DNA of 64,000 nt from Streptomyces sp. NBC_01431 (GTDB lineage Bacteria; Actinomycetota; Actinomycetes; Streptomycetales; Streptomycetaceae): assembly GCF_036231355.1 (NCBI RefSeq), contig NZ_CP109496.1, forward strand, positions 4,154,001 to 4,218,000, read 5' to 3'. Under the pieces are notes generated by a model. The model saw only the letters and a program-made list of their open reading frames with translations, was not told the origin of the DNA and searched no databases. Below, piece by piece: positions 31,938 to 41,749 of the stretch (position 1 is its first letter; each line of letters opens with the position of its first letter). Made by a program: the position numbers and the translations under genes.

Positions 31938-32762
31938 CTACGGCGTGACCGCGAACTCCCGCAGGATCGCCTGGGCCATCGCCTGGTCGCCCTCCGCCTT
32001 GACGCGGTCGGCGACCGCGTGCGGGCGGACCCGGCCGCAGGCGAGCCGCAGGAAGGTCTCCCAGTCCATGGCCAGGGTGACCAGCGGGCCCAGCGAGGGC
32101 GCGCCGTCGATGGTGCCGCGCCCGTCCGCGTCGACCCGTACCGTGCGCAGGAACTCGACCGGCCCGTGGATGTCGAAGACCACCGCCGAGTTGGGCGGCG
32201 CGCCCGCGTCCTTCGCGACCACCCGGGGCAGCGTGCTCAGCAGGATGTCGCGGGCCACGTACGCGCCCGGCGAATCCAGGTTCCCCGGCTTGTTCAGGGC
32301 CCAGCGCAGATCCTGCTCGTGCACCCACACGTCGAACGCCCGCATCCGCAGCGCCAGTTCCAGCGTCTGCTCGGCGCCGAGGGGGGCCCGCACCTTGGTG
32401 TCCGGATCCCGGTTCTCGTTGCGCAGCTGCCGCGCCCGGCGAATGATCGTGTACTCCAGCTCGGAGGTCATCTCCGGCGCCGTGTGGTGCCGGCGCACGT
32501 CGACCTGCATCTCCATGTAGCGGGCGAACTCGGTCTGTACGTGGAAGAGGTCGCGCGGCAGGGTGTGGATGGGACGGGGGTCGCCCAGCTGCTCGCACTC
32601 CATGCCGATGATGTGCGACACGATGTCCCGCACCGACCAGTTGGGGCACGGCGTCGCACGGTTCCACTCGCCCTCGACGAGCGGCAGCACCAGCTCCGAT
32701 ATCGCCTCGATGGAGTGGGTCCAGGCATCGGCGTAGGTCTGAAGGCTGGGATGGACGGTCAC
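31938..32762 (-). CDS. Maleylpyruvate isomerase / DinB-family protein (mycothiol-dependent type)
   Basis: This 274-residue protein has an N-terminal helical bundle typical of the MDMPI domain (SLQTYADAWTHSIEAISELV; ATPCPNWSVRDIVSHIIGMECEQLG, with the metal-binding His). A further His lies in the long helix (FDVWVHEQDLR). The C-terminal sterol-carrier-like domain reads PLVTLAMDWETFLRLACGR. Such proteins often catalyse mycothiol-dependent isomerisation or conjugation; the substrate is not evident. GTG start at 32762 with GAGGGG upstream. Confidence 0.82.
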   Translation of the reverse strand: MTVHPSLQTYADAWTHSIEAISELVLPLVEGEWNRATPCPNWSVRDIVSHIIGMECEQLGDPRPIHTLPRDLFHVQTEFARYMEMQVDVRRHHTAPEMTSELEYTIIRRARQLRNENRDPDTKVRAPLGAEQTLELALRMRAFDVWVHEQDLRWALNKPGNLDSPGAYVARDILLSTLPRVVAKDAGAPPNSAVVFDIHGPVEFLRTVRVDADGRGTIDGAPSLGPLVTLAMDWETFLRLACGRVRPHAVADRVKAEGDQAMAQAILREFAVTP

Positions 32763-32935
32763 GGGACCCCTCGGCGGTTCTTTTGTACGCGGGCTGGACT
32801 GCGGGACTGCGGGACTGCGTGGGAGGCTTGATGGCTAAGTTACGCTGCTCGCAGGCACCCCGGCAGTGCTTTGGTGTGACGATCGTAGGCTGTTTCCCAT
32901 AGTGCTGACGGCCCGAAGGCCAGGACGGTGGTACT

Positions 32936-33730
32936 GTGCGCGCTTCGCTCATCCAGATCGACGTAAATCCCGAAGAGTCCGTCAATTCCCGGCGTCGACG
33001 CGTCGGTTCACTCGTCCGGGAACAGCGGGGCAGCGATCTCGTCGTCCTCCCCGAACTGTGGACGGTCGGAGCCTTCGCCTACGAACTCTTCGCGGACGAG
33101 GCGGAGGCACTCGACGGGCCGACGGCCCGGGAGATGTCGGACGCGGCCCGCGACGCCGGGGTCTGGCTGCACGCCGGGTCCGTTCCCGAGCGGGGTGACG
33201 ACGGGGTCCTCTACAACACCTCCCTCGTCTTCTCGCCCGACGGCACGCCCGCGCACACCTACCGGAAGATCCACCGCTTCGGCTTCGACAAGGGCGAAGC
33301 GGTACTGATGGGTGCGGGCGAGCACCTGGTCACCGCCGCCTTGCCGGACCTCACCCTGGGCCTCGCCACCTGCTACGACCTGCGCTTCCCCGAACTGTTC
33401 CGCGGCCTGGTCGACGCCGGCGCGCACGCCTTCGTGATCCCGGCCGGCTGGCCCGAGCGGCGCCGCGCCCACTGGACGCTGCTGGCGCGGGCCCGTGCCG
33501 TCGAGAACCAGGCGTACGTGCTGGCCTGCGGCACGGGCGGGACGCACGCGGGCGTCGAGCAGGCCGGCCACAGCATCGTCGTGGACCCCTGGGGCGAGGT
33601 GCTGGCGGAGGCCGGCCCCGGCGAGGAGATCCTCACCGTGGACCTCGACCCGGCGAAGGTGGCCGACACCCGCGAGGTGTTCCCGGCGCTGAAGGACCGG
33701 GTGCTGGGTCTGGACCCGCCCAAGCGCTAG
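32936..33730 (+). CDS. Carbon-nitrogen hydrolase (nitrilase superfamily amidase)
   Basis: This 264-residue cytoplasmic amidase has the full Glu-Lys-Cys triad: Glu40 (VLPELW), Lys111 (YRKIHRFGF) and Cys146 (ATCYDLRFPELF). The length and the HWTLLARARAVENQAYVLAC block fit omega-amidase / deaminated-glutathione amidase-type members, which repair or recycle omega-amides. The start is a GTG at 32936, after GGACGG. It converges with the LURP-one gene. Confidence 0.9.
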   Translation: MRASLIQIDVNPEESVNSRRRRVGSLVREQRGSDLVVLPELWTVGAFAYELFADEAEALDGPTAREMSDAARDAGVWLHAGSVPERGDDGVLYNTSLVFSPDGTPAHTYRKIHRFGFDKGEAVLMGAGEHLVTAALPDLTLGLATCYDLRFPELFRGLVDAGAHAFVIPAGWPERRRAHWTLLARARAVENQAYVLACGTGGTHAGVEQAGHSIVVDPWGEVLAEAGPGEEILTVDLDPAKVADTREVFPALKDRVLGLDPPKR

Positions 33731-33791
33731 CCGGGGTGGCCGGCGGCTCCTGGCCGTCGGGCCCCGCAGTGCCACCGGCCCGGCACACGGG

Positions 33792-34289
33792 TCAGTCGTC
33801 GTGGCCGCGCTCCTTCTCGTCCATGCGGATCACGCAGATCACCACCGCGATCATCAGCGCCGCGTCCGCGTCCTCCCGTACGACGTTCACCGCGTACGTC
33901 TCCCGCACCCGGAACCACTTGCGTGAGACGTGCGCGAGCAGCTCGCCGTCGTACTCGACGGTGAACTCCCTATCCAGGATCCTGCCCGTCACGTCGAGCT
34001 CGGAGCCCTCGACCAGGCTGACGCGGTAGTGGTTGCGCAGCAGGGACAGCCGCTTGCGGCGGACGGTCGCGAGGGTCTCGTCGTCCCGCTCGATGGTCAT
34101 CGCGTCCCGCAGGCTGAACATCTTCTCCCGCAGCGTGATGAGCACCCGCCCCGACGGGTCCTTCAGCTCCAGGGTGTCGCGCAGCCGCAGGGCCTTGCCG
34201 TCGGCGAGAAAGGCCTGACGGCCGTCCTCGGTCTCGATCCAGTAGTCGTCACCGATGGCGAAGATCTTGTCGCGCACGAGGTATTTCAT
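33792..34289 (-). CDS. LURP-one-related / scramblase-fold protein
   Basis: This 165-residue protein has the 12-stranded barrel pattern of the LURP-one/Tubby-like family (MKYLVRDKIFAIGDDYWIET, LRDTLELKDPSGRVLITLREKM). A hydrophobic segment near the C-terminus (ALMIAVVICVIRMDE) corresponds to the central helix. A membrane-lipid or ligand-binding role is plausible. It diverges from the thioredoxin-NHL gene across 76 bp. Confidence 0.85.
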   Translation of the reverse strand: MKYLVRDKIFAIGDDYWIETEDGRQAFLADGKALRLRDTLELKDPSGRVLITLREKMFSLRDAMTIERDDETLATVRRKRLSLLRNHYRVSLVEGSELDVTGRILDREFTVEYDGELLAHVSRKWFRVRETYAVNVVREDADAALMIAVVICVIRMDEKERGHDD

Positions 34290-34365
34290 GCGGTAACCCT
34301 GCCCGCCCCGGGGGCCCGCCGAACTGCGTCACGGGGTGTTCATACCGGGATGGCAAGCTTGAACC

Positions 34366-36177
34366 ATGAACGATGCTGCCCCGGCGCCCACCCCCGCGCC
34401 CGCGCCCCGCCGTGCCCGTGTCCGCGCCCCCGAGCTGATCGGCAAGGGCGGCTGGCTGAACACGGGTGGGAAGGACCTGAGCCTCGCCGATCTGCGTGGG
34501 CGCACAGTGATCCTCGATTTCTGGACCTTCTGCTGCATCAACTGCCTCCACGTCCTGGACGAGCTGCGAGAGCTGGAGGAGAAGCACCGGGACACCGTGG
34601 TCATCGTCGGGGTGCACTCGCCGAAGTTCGTGCACGAGGCCGAGCACCAGGCCGTCGTGGACGCCGTCGAGCGGTACGGGGTGGAGCACCCGGTGCTCGA
34701 CGATCCCGAGCTCGCGACCTGGAAGCAGTACGCGGTGCGGGCCTGGCCCACGCTCGTGGTGATCGACCCCGAGGGGTACATCGTCGCCCAGCACGCGGGT
34801 GAGGGGCATGCTCATGCCATCGAGCGCCTGGTGGAGGAGCTGGAGGCCGAGCACGACGCGAAGGGGACGCTGCGTCGCGGCGACGGGCCCTACGTGCCGC
34901 CGGAGCCCGTCGCCACCGATCTGCGCTTTCCCGGCAAGGCGATCGTGCTGCCCAGCGGGAACTTCCTGGTGTCCGACACCACCCGCCACCAACTGGTCGA
35001 GCTCGCCCCGGACGGGGAGAGCGTCGTGCGGCGGATCGGCGGGGACGGGCAGTTCAAGGAGCCGCAGGGGCTGGCGCTGCTCCCGGACGGGAAGGTCGTG
35101 GTCGCCGACACCGTGCACCACGCGCTGCGGGTCTTCGATCCGGCGAGCGGGGACATCGAGCCGCTCGCCGGCACGGGCAGGCAGTGGTGGCAGGGGCAGC
35201 CGACCTCGGGACCCGCGCTCGAAGTGGACCTGTCCTCGCCGTGGGACGTGGCCTGGTGGCGCGGCAAGGTGTGGATCGCCATGGCGGGCGTGCACCAGCT
35301 GTGGACGTACGACCCCCAGACGAAGACCGTCGAGGTGGCGGCAGGTACCACCAACGAGGGGCTGGTCGACGGGCCCGGCGGTGAGGCCTGGTTCGCGCAG
35401 CCGTCCGGGCTCGCGGCCACCGAGGACCGGCTCTGGGTCGCCGACTCGGAGACCTCGGCGCTGCGCTACGTCGACGCCGACGGCGCGGTGCACACCGCTG
35501 TCGGTACGGGGCTCTTCGACTTCGGGCACCGTGACGGGGCGGCCGCGCAGGCGCTGCTCCAGCACCCCCTGGGCGTCACCGCGCTGCCCGACGGCTCGGT
35601 CGCGGTGGCGGACACCTACAACCACGCGCTGCGCCGCTTCGATCCGGCGAGCGGTGAAGTGACCACGCTCGCGACCGACTTGAGGGAGCCCAGCGCCGCC
35701 GTGCTGGTCGGCGACGACATCGTGGTCGTCGAGTCGGCGCGGCACCGGCTGACCCGGCTGCGGCTGCCCGAGGAGGCGGTACGGGTCGAGGCCGTGGCGC
35801 ACCGCACCCAGCGTGCGGCGACCGAAGTCGCCCCGGGCGGGCTCCAGTTGGACGTGGTGTTCCAGGCGCCGGCCGGGCAGAAGCTGGACACCCGCTACGG
35901 TCCCTCCACCCGGCTGCTCGTCTCCTCGACCCCTCCCGAGCTGCTGCTCGCGGGCGAGGGCACGGGCACGGATCTCGCGCGCGAGCTGAGTCTGAACCCG
36001 CAGGTCGCCGAGGGCGTGCTGCACGTCTCGGCGATGGCGGCCTCCTGCGACGACGACCCGGCGAACGAGTACCCCGCCTGCCACGTCCACCAGCAGGACT
36101 GGGGCGTCCCGGTCAAGCTGTCCCTGGACGGCGCGAGTCGCCTGCCCCTGGTACTGGCCGGAATGGACCCGGCCTGA
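34366..36177 (+). CDS. Thioredoxin-like domain fused to NHL-repeat beta-propeller
   Basis: This 603-residue protein resembles NHLRC2. Residues 20-170 form an AhpC/TlpA-type thioredoxin fold with the redox pair in FWTFCCINCLHV (CxxC preceded by another Cys) and cis-Pro in AWPTLVVI. Residues 180-460 hold about five to six NHL blades (PSGNFLVSDTTRHQLVELA, PDGKVVVADTVHHALRVF, PDGSVAVADTYNHALRRF). A C-terminal beta-sandwich ends with a CDDDPANEYPACHVHQQDW Cys pair. No signal peptide is seen, so it is probably cytoplasmic and has a redox or chaperone role. Confidence 0.9.
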   Translation: MNDAAPAPTPAPAPRRARVRAPELIGKGGWLNTGGKDLSLADLRGRTVILDFWTFCCINCLHVLDELRELEEKHRDTVVIVGVHSPKFVHEAEHQAVVDAVERYGVEHPVLDDPELATWKQYAVRAWPTLVVIDPEGYIVAQHAGEGHAHAIERLVEELEAEHDAKGTLRRGDGPYVPPEPVATDLRFPGKAIVLPSGNFLVSDTTRHQLVELAPDGESVVRRIGGDGQFKEPQGLALLPDGKVVVADTVHHALRVFDPASGDIEPLAGTGRQWWQGQPTSGPALEVDLSSPWDVAWWRGKVWIAMAGVHQLWTYDPQTKTVEVAAGTTNEGLVDGPGGEAWFAQPSGLAATEDRLWVADSETSALRYVDADGAVHTAVGTGLFDFGHRDGAAAQALLQHPLGVTALPDGSVAVADTYNHALRRFDPASGEVTTLATDLREPSAAVLVGDDIVVVESARHRLTRLRLPEEAVRVEAVAHRTQRAATEVAPGGLQLDVVFQAPAGQKLDTRYGPSTRLLVSSTPPELLLAGEGTGTDLARELSLNPQVAEGVLHVSAMAASCDDDPANEYPACHVHQQDWGVPVKLSLDGASRLPLVLAGMDPA

Positions 36178-36237
36178 CACCCCGCACCTGACGGTGGGGG
36201 GGGGTAGGTGCTCCCGAAGGGGCGCGGGCAAAGCCCC

Positions 36238-37017
36238 CTACCCGAACCCCGGCTTGAACGGTCCGATGCTCAGGGGCGGTCCGCACAGGGGCAGCACCGC
36301 GGGGCGGCCCTGGGAGTCGAGGACCGGCAGGGTGCTCGCGGTGGCCGAGCCCGGCAGGGTCACCCGCACCGTGGATCCCCGGTCCGGGCACGGGCGCGCG
36401 GTGTAGTGGACCAGGGCCGCACCGCTCGCCCCGGGGTGCAGTGCGAAGGCCTGCGCGTACGGCTTGGCCGGGGCGGAGGTGAGGGTTGCCCGGCCCGCGT
36501 CGTCGGTGAGGGTCAGCGCGGGCGAGCCGTGCAGCACGCACGCGTGCCCGGAGCTGTTGCGGACCGTGAGGACGGCGACGCCCATGGCCGGGCCCGCGCC
36601 GTGGCCCCGCCCGGCGGGGCCGTCGCCCGCGATGCGGAACGTGAACGACAGCGCGGTGGGCGGGCAGTACGTGCGGGCGTCCTCCCCGCCGTCGTCACCC
36701 GGCCCCGTCCGGGGGTCCGTGCCCGGGGTGCCCGGCGACGCGGTGGCCGCGGTCGGGCCGGCCGGGGGCGGGGTGCCCGGTCCGGTGGAGGGCAGCGGCG
36801 TGCCGCTCGGGGTGGGCGGGGCGGGCGCGGCCGGGGACGGCGGCGTCCGCGTGGTGCCGCTCGCCTGTGCCGGGGTGCCGGACCGCACGGATGTCTCGCC
36901 GGTCCCGGGCGTGGTGGTGGGCGCGCCGTCCGTGCAGCCCGTGAGCGCGGCGAGCAGCACGACGAACGTGGCGAAGGCGGCCGAGGCCTGGCCCGAGCTG
37001 GTCCTCCCCCTGCGCAT
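36238..37017 (-). CDS. DUF4232-domain lipoprotein
   Basis: This 259-residue exported lipoprotein has a signal peptide ending LLAALTGC (lipobox, Cys about residue 28). A Pro/Thr/Gly-rich stalk of about 90 residues leads to the DUF4232 beta-sandwich (ALSFTFRIAGD, GVAVLTVRNSSGHACVLHGSPALTLTDDAG). Cys residues in TYCPP, HACVL and RPCPDRG are likely in disulphides. The function is unknown; the domain is common in actinobacterial wall proteins. An AATATA (TATATT on the coding strand) sits 31 bp upstream as a -10 candidate. It lies in the same direction as the SARP gene. Confidence 0.85.
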   Translation of the reverse strand: MRRGRTSSGQASAAFATFVVLLAALTGCTDGAPTTTPGTGETSVRSGTPAQASGTTRTPPSPAAPAPPTPSGTPLPSTGPGTPPPAGPTAATASPGTPGTDPRTGPGDDGGEDARTYCPPTALSFTFRIAGDGPAGRGHGAGPAMGVAVLTVRNSSGHACVLHGSPALTLTDDAGRATLTSAPAKPYAQAFALHPGASGAALVHYTARPCPDRGSTVRVTLPGSATASTLPVLDSQGRPAVLPLCGPPLSIGPFKPGFG

Positions 37018-37054
37018 CGCGTCTCCCCGTCCGTGTCGAATGAGTCGAATATAT

Positions 37055-37080
37055 GTGCCGCGACTCTATGTGCGCGGCAC
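37055..37080 (-). terminator. Hairpin between SARP regulator and DUF4232 gene
   Basis: GTGCCGCG (37055-37062) pairs with CGCGGCAC (37073-37080) around a 10-nt loop, 26 bp after the SARP stop. Next to it, GTCGAAT repeats directly (37035-37041 and 37044-37050) in the DUF4232 promoter area. Confidence 0.6.
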
Positions 37081-37105
37081 TCTCGCAGGCTCCCCTGCCG
37101 ATCCG

Positions 37106-39862
37106 CTAACGCGCCGCCGCAGTGGGGCCCGTGGGCCCCTCCCGTCCATGGCGGCCGACCCCCGGATCCCCACCGGTCACGCGGGACGGCAGCTCGCCGA
37201 GCCGGGCGTGCGCCGCCGCCGCGCCTTCCTCGTAGCCGTGGTCGTCGGCCTCACGAGCCGCGACGGTGAGCTGGCGGCGTGCCTCCTCGGTGTGGCCGAG
37301 GCCGGCCAGCGCCTCGCCGTAGCTGGTGCGCAGCAGCACCCGGCGCGGGATCGCCTCCGGCGAGGGGCCGAGTTCGAGGCCGCGCCGGGAGTGCTCCATG
37401 GCGAGGCCGAAGGCGCGGGCGTCCAGGAAGTGCCGGGCCAGGTGCTGGTGGGCGAGCATCTCGGTGGAGCGGTCGCCGACCCGGCCCGCCAGGGTCAGCG
37501 CATGGCCGAGCAGGTCGCCGGCCCGGTCGTTCTCGCCGTACTGGACGAGGATGAGCGCGAGGTTGATGCGGGCGATGGCCTCGCTGGTGACGTCGCCGGC
37601 CCGCCGGGCGAGGTCGGGGGCCTTCTCCAGCTGGGCCAGCGCCTCGTCGTAGCGGCCCTCCTCGTGCAGCACCCAGCCGAGCAGCGCGCGGGTGCGGGAC
37701 TGGGCGTCGAGCTCCTGCTCCAACTCCGCTGATTCCAGGGCCTGTTCGAGCAGCGGGACCCAGCCGTCGCGGACCCGCCACAGGATCAGCGGCCACTGGA
37801 GCAGGACGAGCCGCCAGGCCCGGTCGTGCATGGAGGCGGCGACGGCGGCGGCGACCGCCCCGCGCAGGGTGGCCCGTTCGGCCTCGTACCAGGCGAGCGC
37901 GGCCTGGCGGTCCTCGAACTCGCGCACCGCGGCCGGCCGGCGGGCGCCGGGGGGCGGCACGAAGCAGGGCTGGCTGCCGGGTTCGGCGGTGGCGGTCGCG
38001 ACCAGACCGGTGTGCAGATAGTGGTCGAGGAGACGGGCGAGCCCGTCCGGGTCGGCCTCGGGGGCGAGCGCACGGGCGTAGAGCCGTACCAGGTCGTGCA
38101 GCGTGTACGAGTCCGGCCTGGTGCGGGAGTGGGCGGGGCCGCGCGGGCCCGACTCCACCACGAGATGGGCGGCGGCGAGGCGTTCGAGGGCGGCGGCGGC
38201 CTGGTCGGGGGTGCAGCCGGCCAGCGCGGCGGCCGTATAGCGGTCGAGTTCGGAGCCGGTGTGCAGGCCGAGCGCACGGAACATCCGGCGGGCCTGTTCG
38301 GGCAGTTGCTGCACGGTCAGCCGCAGGGCCGCGGCCACCCCGGTGTCCTCGACCCGCAGCAGCCCCAACCGGTGCTGTTCGTCGGCGAGTTCGCCGACCA
38401 GGGCGGCGAGGGTCCACTGGGGGCGGGCGGCGAGACGGGCGGCGGTCACCCGCAGGGCGAGCGGGAGGCCGTCGCAGAGCGCGGCCAGGCGGGCGGCCGC
38501 GGCGGGTTCGGCGGCGACGCGCTCCTCGCCGATGACGGCGGCGAGCAGGGCGGTGCAGTCGGCGGCGGGGAGTTCGTCGAGGCGGACCGGGCGGGCCGCG
38601 TCGGTGGCGACCAGGCCGCCGAGCCGGTCGCGGCTGGTGACCAGGGTGACGCAGTGGTCGCCGCCCGGCAGCAGCGGGCGGACCTGCTCGGAGTCGCGGG
38701 CGTTGTCGAGCACGACCAGCATCCGGCGGTCGTCGGTCAGCGAGCGGTACAGCGCCCCCATCCCGGCCTCGGTCTCGGGTATTCGCTGCACGGGGACGCC
38801 GAGTGCGAGCAGGAACTCCCGCAGGACGACGGTGACCTGACGGGCCGGGGTGTCGCTGTAGCCGCACAGGTCGGCGAAGAGACGGCCGTCGGGGAAGTCG
38901 CTCAGGCGCTCGTGCGCCCAGTGCACGGCGAGCGCGGTCTTGCCGACCCCGGCTCCGCCGGTGACCAGGGCTATCGCGCCGTACTGGCCGGCCGTGGCCG
39001 CGTCGAGGGCGCGGAGTTCGGCGTGCCGGCCGGTGAAGCCCCGGGGCCTGCGGGGCAGCAAGTCCGGTACGGGATCGGACAGTTGGGGCAGTTCGGCGGC
39101 CTTGGCCGGACCGGTCGGGGTGCCGGTCCGCAGGATCGTGGCGTAGGCCTCGGCGAGCACCGGGCCGGGGTCCACGCCGAGCTCGTCGCAGAGCAGGCGT
39201 CGGGTGCGGTGGAACCAATCGAGGGCGTCGGACTGCCGTCCCGAGTGGCTCAGCGCCAGCATCAGCGCGGCCGAGAGGGGTTCGCGCAGGGGGTGGGCGA
39301 CGGCTTCGGTGCGCAGGACGGCCGCGGCCCGGCCGTGCTCGCCGAGCTTCCCGTAGGCCTCGGCGAGCGCCTCCACCGAGGCCAGCCTGAGCTCTTCGAG
39401 GGTGTGGGCGGCGGCTTGCAGGGGCGGGCTGGTGACGGTGCCGGTGAGAGCGGGTCCCTGCCACAGGGCGAGCGCCTCGCGCAGCATCAGCACCGCGTCG
39501 CCGGGGCTGCGCTGGCCGCGGGCGAGGGAGACCAGTTCCTCGAAGCGGTGGGCGTCGATCAGGGTCTCGGGCAGCCGCAGGACGTAGGCCGGTCCCTGAG
39601 TGGCCAGTTCGATGCCGTACGCCTCAGCGCCGTGCTCGGCGAACAGCGCCCGCAGCCGTGAGACGTGGCCCTGGAGGACGGTACGGGAATGGGTGGGCGG
39701 CTCCTCGTCCCACAGGGCCTCGGTGAGCCGGTCGACGCCGACGGCGGTGTTGGGCCGCAGCAGCAGCATGGCGAGCAGGCTGCGGCGCTTGGCCGGACCG
39801 AGCGGGAGGAACGCACCGTCCTCCGTCGCCACGCCTACTGTTCCCAGGACGCGGAACTCCAC
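37106..39862 (-). CDS. AfsR/SARP-family regulator with NB-ARC and TPR domains
   Basis: This is a 918-residue pathway-type activator. The N-terminal OmpR-like winged helix is residues 1-95 (EFRVLGTVGVATEDG, KRRSLLAMLLLRPN). A bacterial transcriptional activation domain follows (about 97-243, AHRFEELVSLARGQ, LCDELGVDPGPVLAEAY). The NB-ARC ATPase has Walker A GGAGVGKTALAV (about 298-305) and LVVLDNARD. C-terminal TPR-like repeats span roughly 600-880. No biosynthetic genes adjoin it, so it may be a global regulator. Its own pathway and inducing signal are unknown. GTG start at 39862. Confidence 0.92.
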   Translation of the reverse strand: MEFRVLGTVGVATEDGAFLPLGPAKRRSLLAMLLLRPNTAVGVDRLTEALWDEEPPTHSRTVLQGHVSRLRALFAEHGAEAYGIELATQGPAYVLRLPETLIDAHRFEELVSLARGQRSPGDAVLMLREALALWQGPALTGTVTSPPLQAAAHTLEELRLASVEALAEAYGKLGEHGRAAAVLRTEAVAHPLREPLSAALMLALSHSGRQSDALDWFHRTRRLLCDELGVDPGPVLAEAYATILRTGTPTGPAKAAELPQLSDPVPDLLPRRPRGFTGRHAELRALDAATAGQYGAIALVTGGAGVGKTALAVHWAHERLSDFPDGRLFADLCGYSDTPARQVTVVLREFLLALGVPVQRIPETEAGMGALYRSLTDDRRMLVVLDNARDSEQVRPLLPGGDHCVTLVTSRDRLGGLVATDAARPVRLDELPAADCTALLAAVIGEERVAAEPAAAARLAALCDGLPLALRVTAARLAARPQWTLAALVGELADEQHRLGLLRVEDTGVAAALRLTVQQLPEQARRMFRALGLHTGSELDRYTAAALAGCTPDQAAAALERLAAAHLVVESGPRGPAHSRTRPDSYTLHDLVRLYARALAPEADPDGLARLLDHYLHTGLVATATAEPGSQPCFVPPPGARRPAAVREFEDRQAALAWYEAERATLRGAVAAAVAASMHDRAWRLVLLQWPLILWRVRDGWVPLLEQALESAELEQELDAQSRTRALLGWVLHEEGRYDEALAQLEKAPDLARRAGDVTSEAIARINLALILVQYGENDRAGDLLGHALTLAGRVGDRSTEMLAHQHLARHFLDARAFGLAMEHSRRGLELGPSPEAIPRRVLLRTSYGEALAGLGHTEEARRQLTVAAREADDHGYEEGAAAAHARLGELPSRVTGGDPGVGRHGREGPTGPTAAAR

Positions 39863-39992
39863 GGCGACGGTACCCCCTTGCTCCCCGTACCTGGTCTGCT
39901 CGGGCCTGGTCAGGGCCCGGACAGTCGAGGATACGCGGGGCCCAGGGGGGTCGGCCCACGTCCGGGGCCTCAGCGGCCGGAGGTGGCGCGGG

Positions 39993-40211
39993 TCACCCCA
40001 GGTGGTGGCGGTGCTCCTCCTCGACGACGGCGGTCGGCGGCAGCACCCGGCGCCGCCGCAGCACGCTGGTGAAGACGGCGACGCCGATGATGCCGACGGC
40101 CATGAGTATCAGGCCGACCATGTCGAGGTTGACTCCCTTGGCGTGCCAGTCCGTCGCGAAGGTGAGGATCGCCCCCACCGCGATGAGGATGATGCAGCCG
40201 CCCAGGCCCAT
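39993..40211 (-). CDS. DUF6458-type small membrane protein
   Basis: This 72-residue protein has two hydrophobic helices (CIILIAVGAILTFATDW and MVGLILMAVGIIGVAVFTSVL) separated by HAKGVNLD. A basic and His-rich cytoplasmic tail (RRRR, EEEHRHHLG) follows. The length and helix pair fit DUF6458. ATG at 40211 has GGAGGCGAG upstream. It is separate from the M18 gene (80-bp gap). Confidence 0.8.
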   Translation of the reverse strand: MGLGGCIILIAVGAILTFATDWHAKGVNLDMVGLILMAVGIIGVAVFTSVLRRRRVLPPTAVVEEEHRHHLG

Positions 40212-40291
40212 GGAACTCGCCTCCGTAAAGTGGTTGGCCGTTCCGGGTACCCGCACCCGCAACGGCCAATCCCCTTCACACACACGGCGGT

Positions 40292-41587
40292 TCAGCCCGC
40301 CAGGAACGCGGTCAGCGCGTTCGCGAGCAGGTGCGGGTCGTCCGCCCCGCACAGTTCCCGCGCGCTGTGCATCGACAGGATCGCCACGCCGATGTCGACG
40401 GTCTGGATGCCGTGCCGGGCCGCGGTGATGGGTCCGATGGTGGTGCCGCAGGGCATCGCGTTGTTGGAGACGAAGGTCTGCCACGGCACCCCGGCGCGCT
40501 CGCAGGCCGCGGCGAACACCGCGCGTCCGGCGCCGTCGGTGGCGTACCGGGCGTTCACGTTGACCTTGAGGATGGGGCCGCCGTTGGCGCGCGGGTGGTG
40601 CGTGGGGTCGTGCCGCTCCGCGTAGTTGGGGTGCACGGCGTGCCCGGTGTCGGAGGACAGGCAGACCGTACCGGCGAAGGCTCGGGCGCGGTCCTCGTAC
40701 GTGCCTCCGCGCGCGAACACCGAGCGCTCCATGACGTTGCCGAGCAGCGGTCCGTCCGCGCCGGTGTCGGCCTGCGAGCCGTCCTCCTCGTGGTCGAAGG
40801 CGGCGAACACCGGGATGTACGGGAGGGCGGCGGCCGTCGAGACGGCGGCGAGCGCGGCCGTTCCGGCGTGCACGGAGAGCAGGTTGTCCATCCGGGGCCC
40901 GGCCACCAGCTCCCGGTCGCGGCCCAGGTAGGCGGGCGGCTCCACGGAGTGCAGCATCAGGTCCCAGCCCGCCACCTCGTCCTTGACCAGGCCCGCCTCC
41001 TGCTCCAGGAAGCGGATCAGATCGCCTTCCTGCACGTCGTCGCCCAGACCCCAGATCGGCTGGAGGTGGCGCTGGCGGTCGAGCTTGAGCCCGTCGGTGT
41101 TCACCGAGCGGTCCAGGTGCACGGCGAGCTGCGGTACGCGCAGCAGCGGCCGGTCCACGTTGACCAGGCGGTGGCTGCCGTCCTTCAGGGTGAGGCGGCC
41201 CGCGATGCCGAGGTCGCGGTCGAGCCAGGTGTTGAGCAGCGTCCCGCCGTAGATCTCGACGGCCACCTGCCGCCAGCCGAACGCCCCCGAGTCGGGCTGC
41301 GGCTTCACGCGCAGGTTCGGGGAGTCGGTGTGGGCGCCGACGATCCGGTACGGGGTGTGGGGCTCGGCGCCCTCGGGCACGTACCAGGCGACGATGGCGC
41401 CGCCGCGCAGCACGTACTTGCCGCCGTGGCTGCCGTCCCACGCCTCCGTCTCCTGGACCTGCCGGAACCCGGCCTTCTCCAGGCGTGCGGCAGCGTTGGC
41501 CACGGCGTGGTACTGCGACGGGCTCGCCGCGAGGAAGGTCAACAGATCGTCGGTGTGGCCGCGGTCGAAGCGGGGCGGTGTGCTCAT
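40292..41587 (-). CDS. apeB: M18-family aspartyl/aminopeptidase
   Basis: This is a 431-residue di-zinc aminopeptidase. Metal-site blocks are VGAHTDSPNLRVKP (His, Asp), FDHEEDGSQ (Glu pair), SDTGHAVHPNY and the C-terminal SMHSARELCG (His). It would remove N-terminal residues, preferably acidic ones, from peptides in the cytoplasm. ATG at 41587 was chosen because homology begins with FDRGHTDDLLTFLAASPSQYH. It is monocistronic, with 200 bp of GC-rich, gene-free sequence upstream. Confidence 0.92.
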   Translation of the reverse strand: MSTPPRFDRGHTDDLLTFLAASPSQYHAVANAAARLEKAGFRQVQETEAWDGSHGGKYVLRGGAIVAWYVPEGAEPHTPYRIVGAHTDSPNLRVKPQPDSGAFGWRQVAVEIYGGTLLNTWLDRDLGIAGRLTLKDGSHRLVNVDRPLLRVPQLAVHLDRSVNTDGLKLDRQRHLQPIWGLGDDVQEGDLIRFLEQEAGLVKDEVAGWDLMLHSVEPPAYLGRDRELVAGPRMDNLLSVHAGTAALAAVSTAAALPYIPVFAAFDHEEDGSQADTGADGPLLGNVMERSVFARGGTYEDRARAFAGTVCLSSDTGHAVHPNYAERHDPTHHPRANGGPILKVNVNARYATDGAGRAVFAAACERAGVPWQTFVSNNAMPCGTTIGPITAARHGIQTVDIGVAILSMHSARELCGADDPHLLANALTAFLAG

Positions 41588-41749
41588 GCCAGCCACCCTA
41601 GCGGCGGCCCCGCCTTTGCTCCGGGGCTCTGCCCCGGCCTGCCCCGGACCAGCCAGGGACCTGCCCTGCGGGGCCTGCCGCCGCTGCCCGCCCGCCCCTC
41701 GGTGAGAGCCGGACGAGCCGAGACGCCCGGACGGGCCGGGCACGGGAAA

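Noticed and set aside
37106..39862. Cluster-situated antibiotic regulator
   Set aside because: The SARP-type protein has no biosynthetic genes nearby in this window, so a pathway-specific role cannot be supported.
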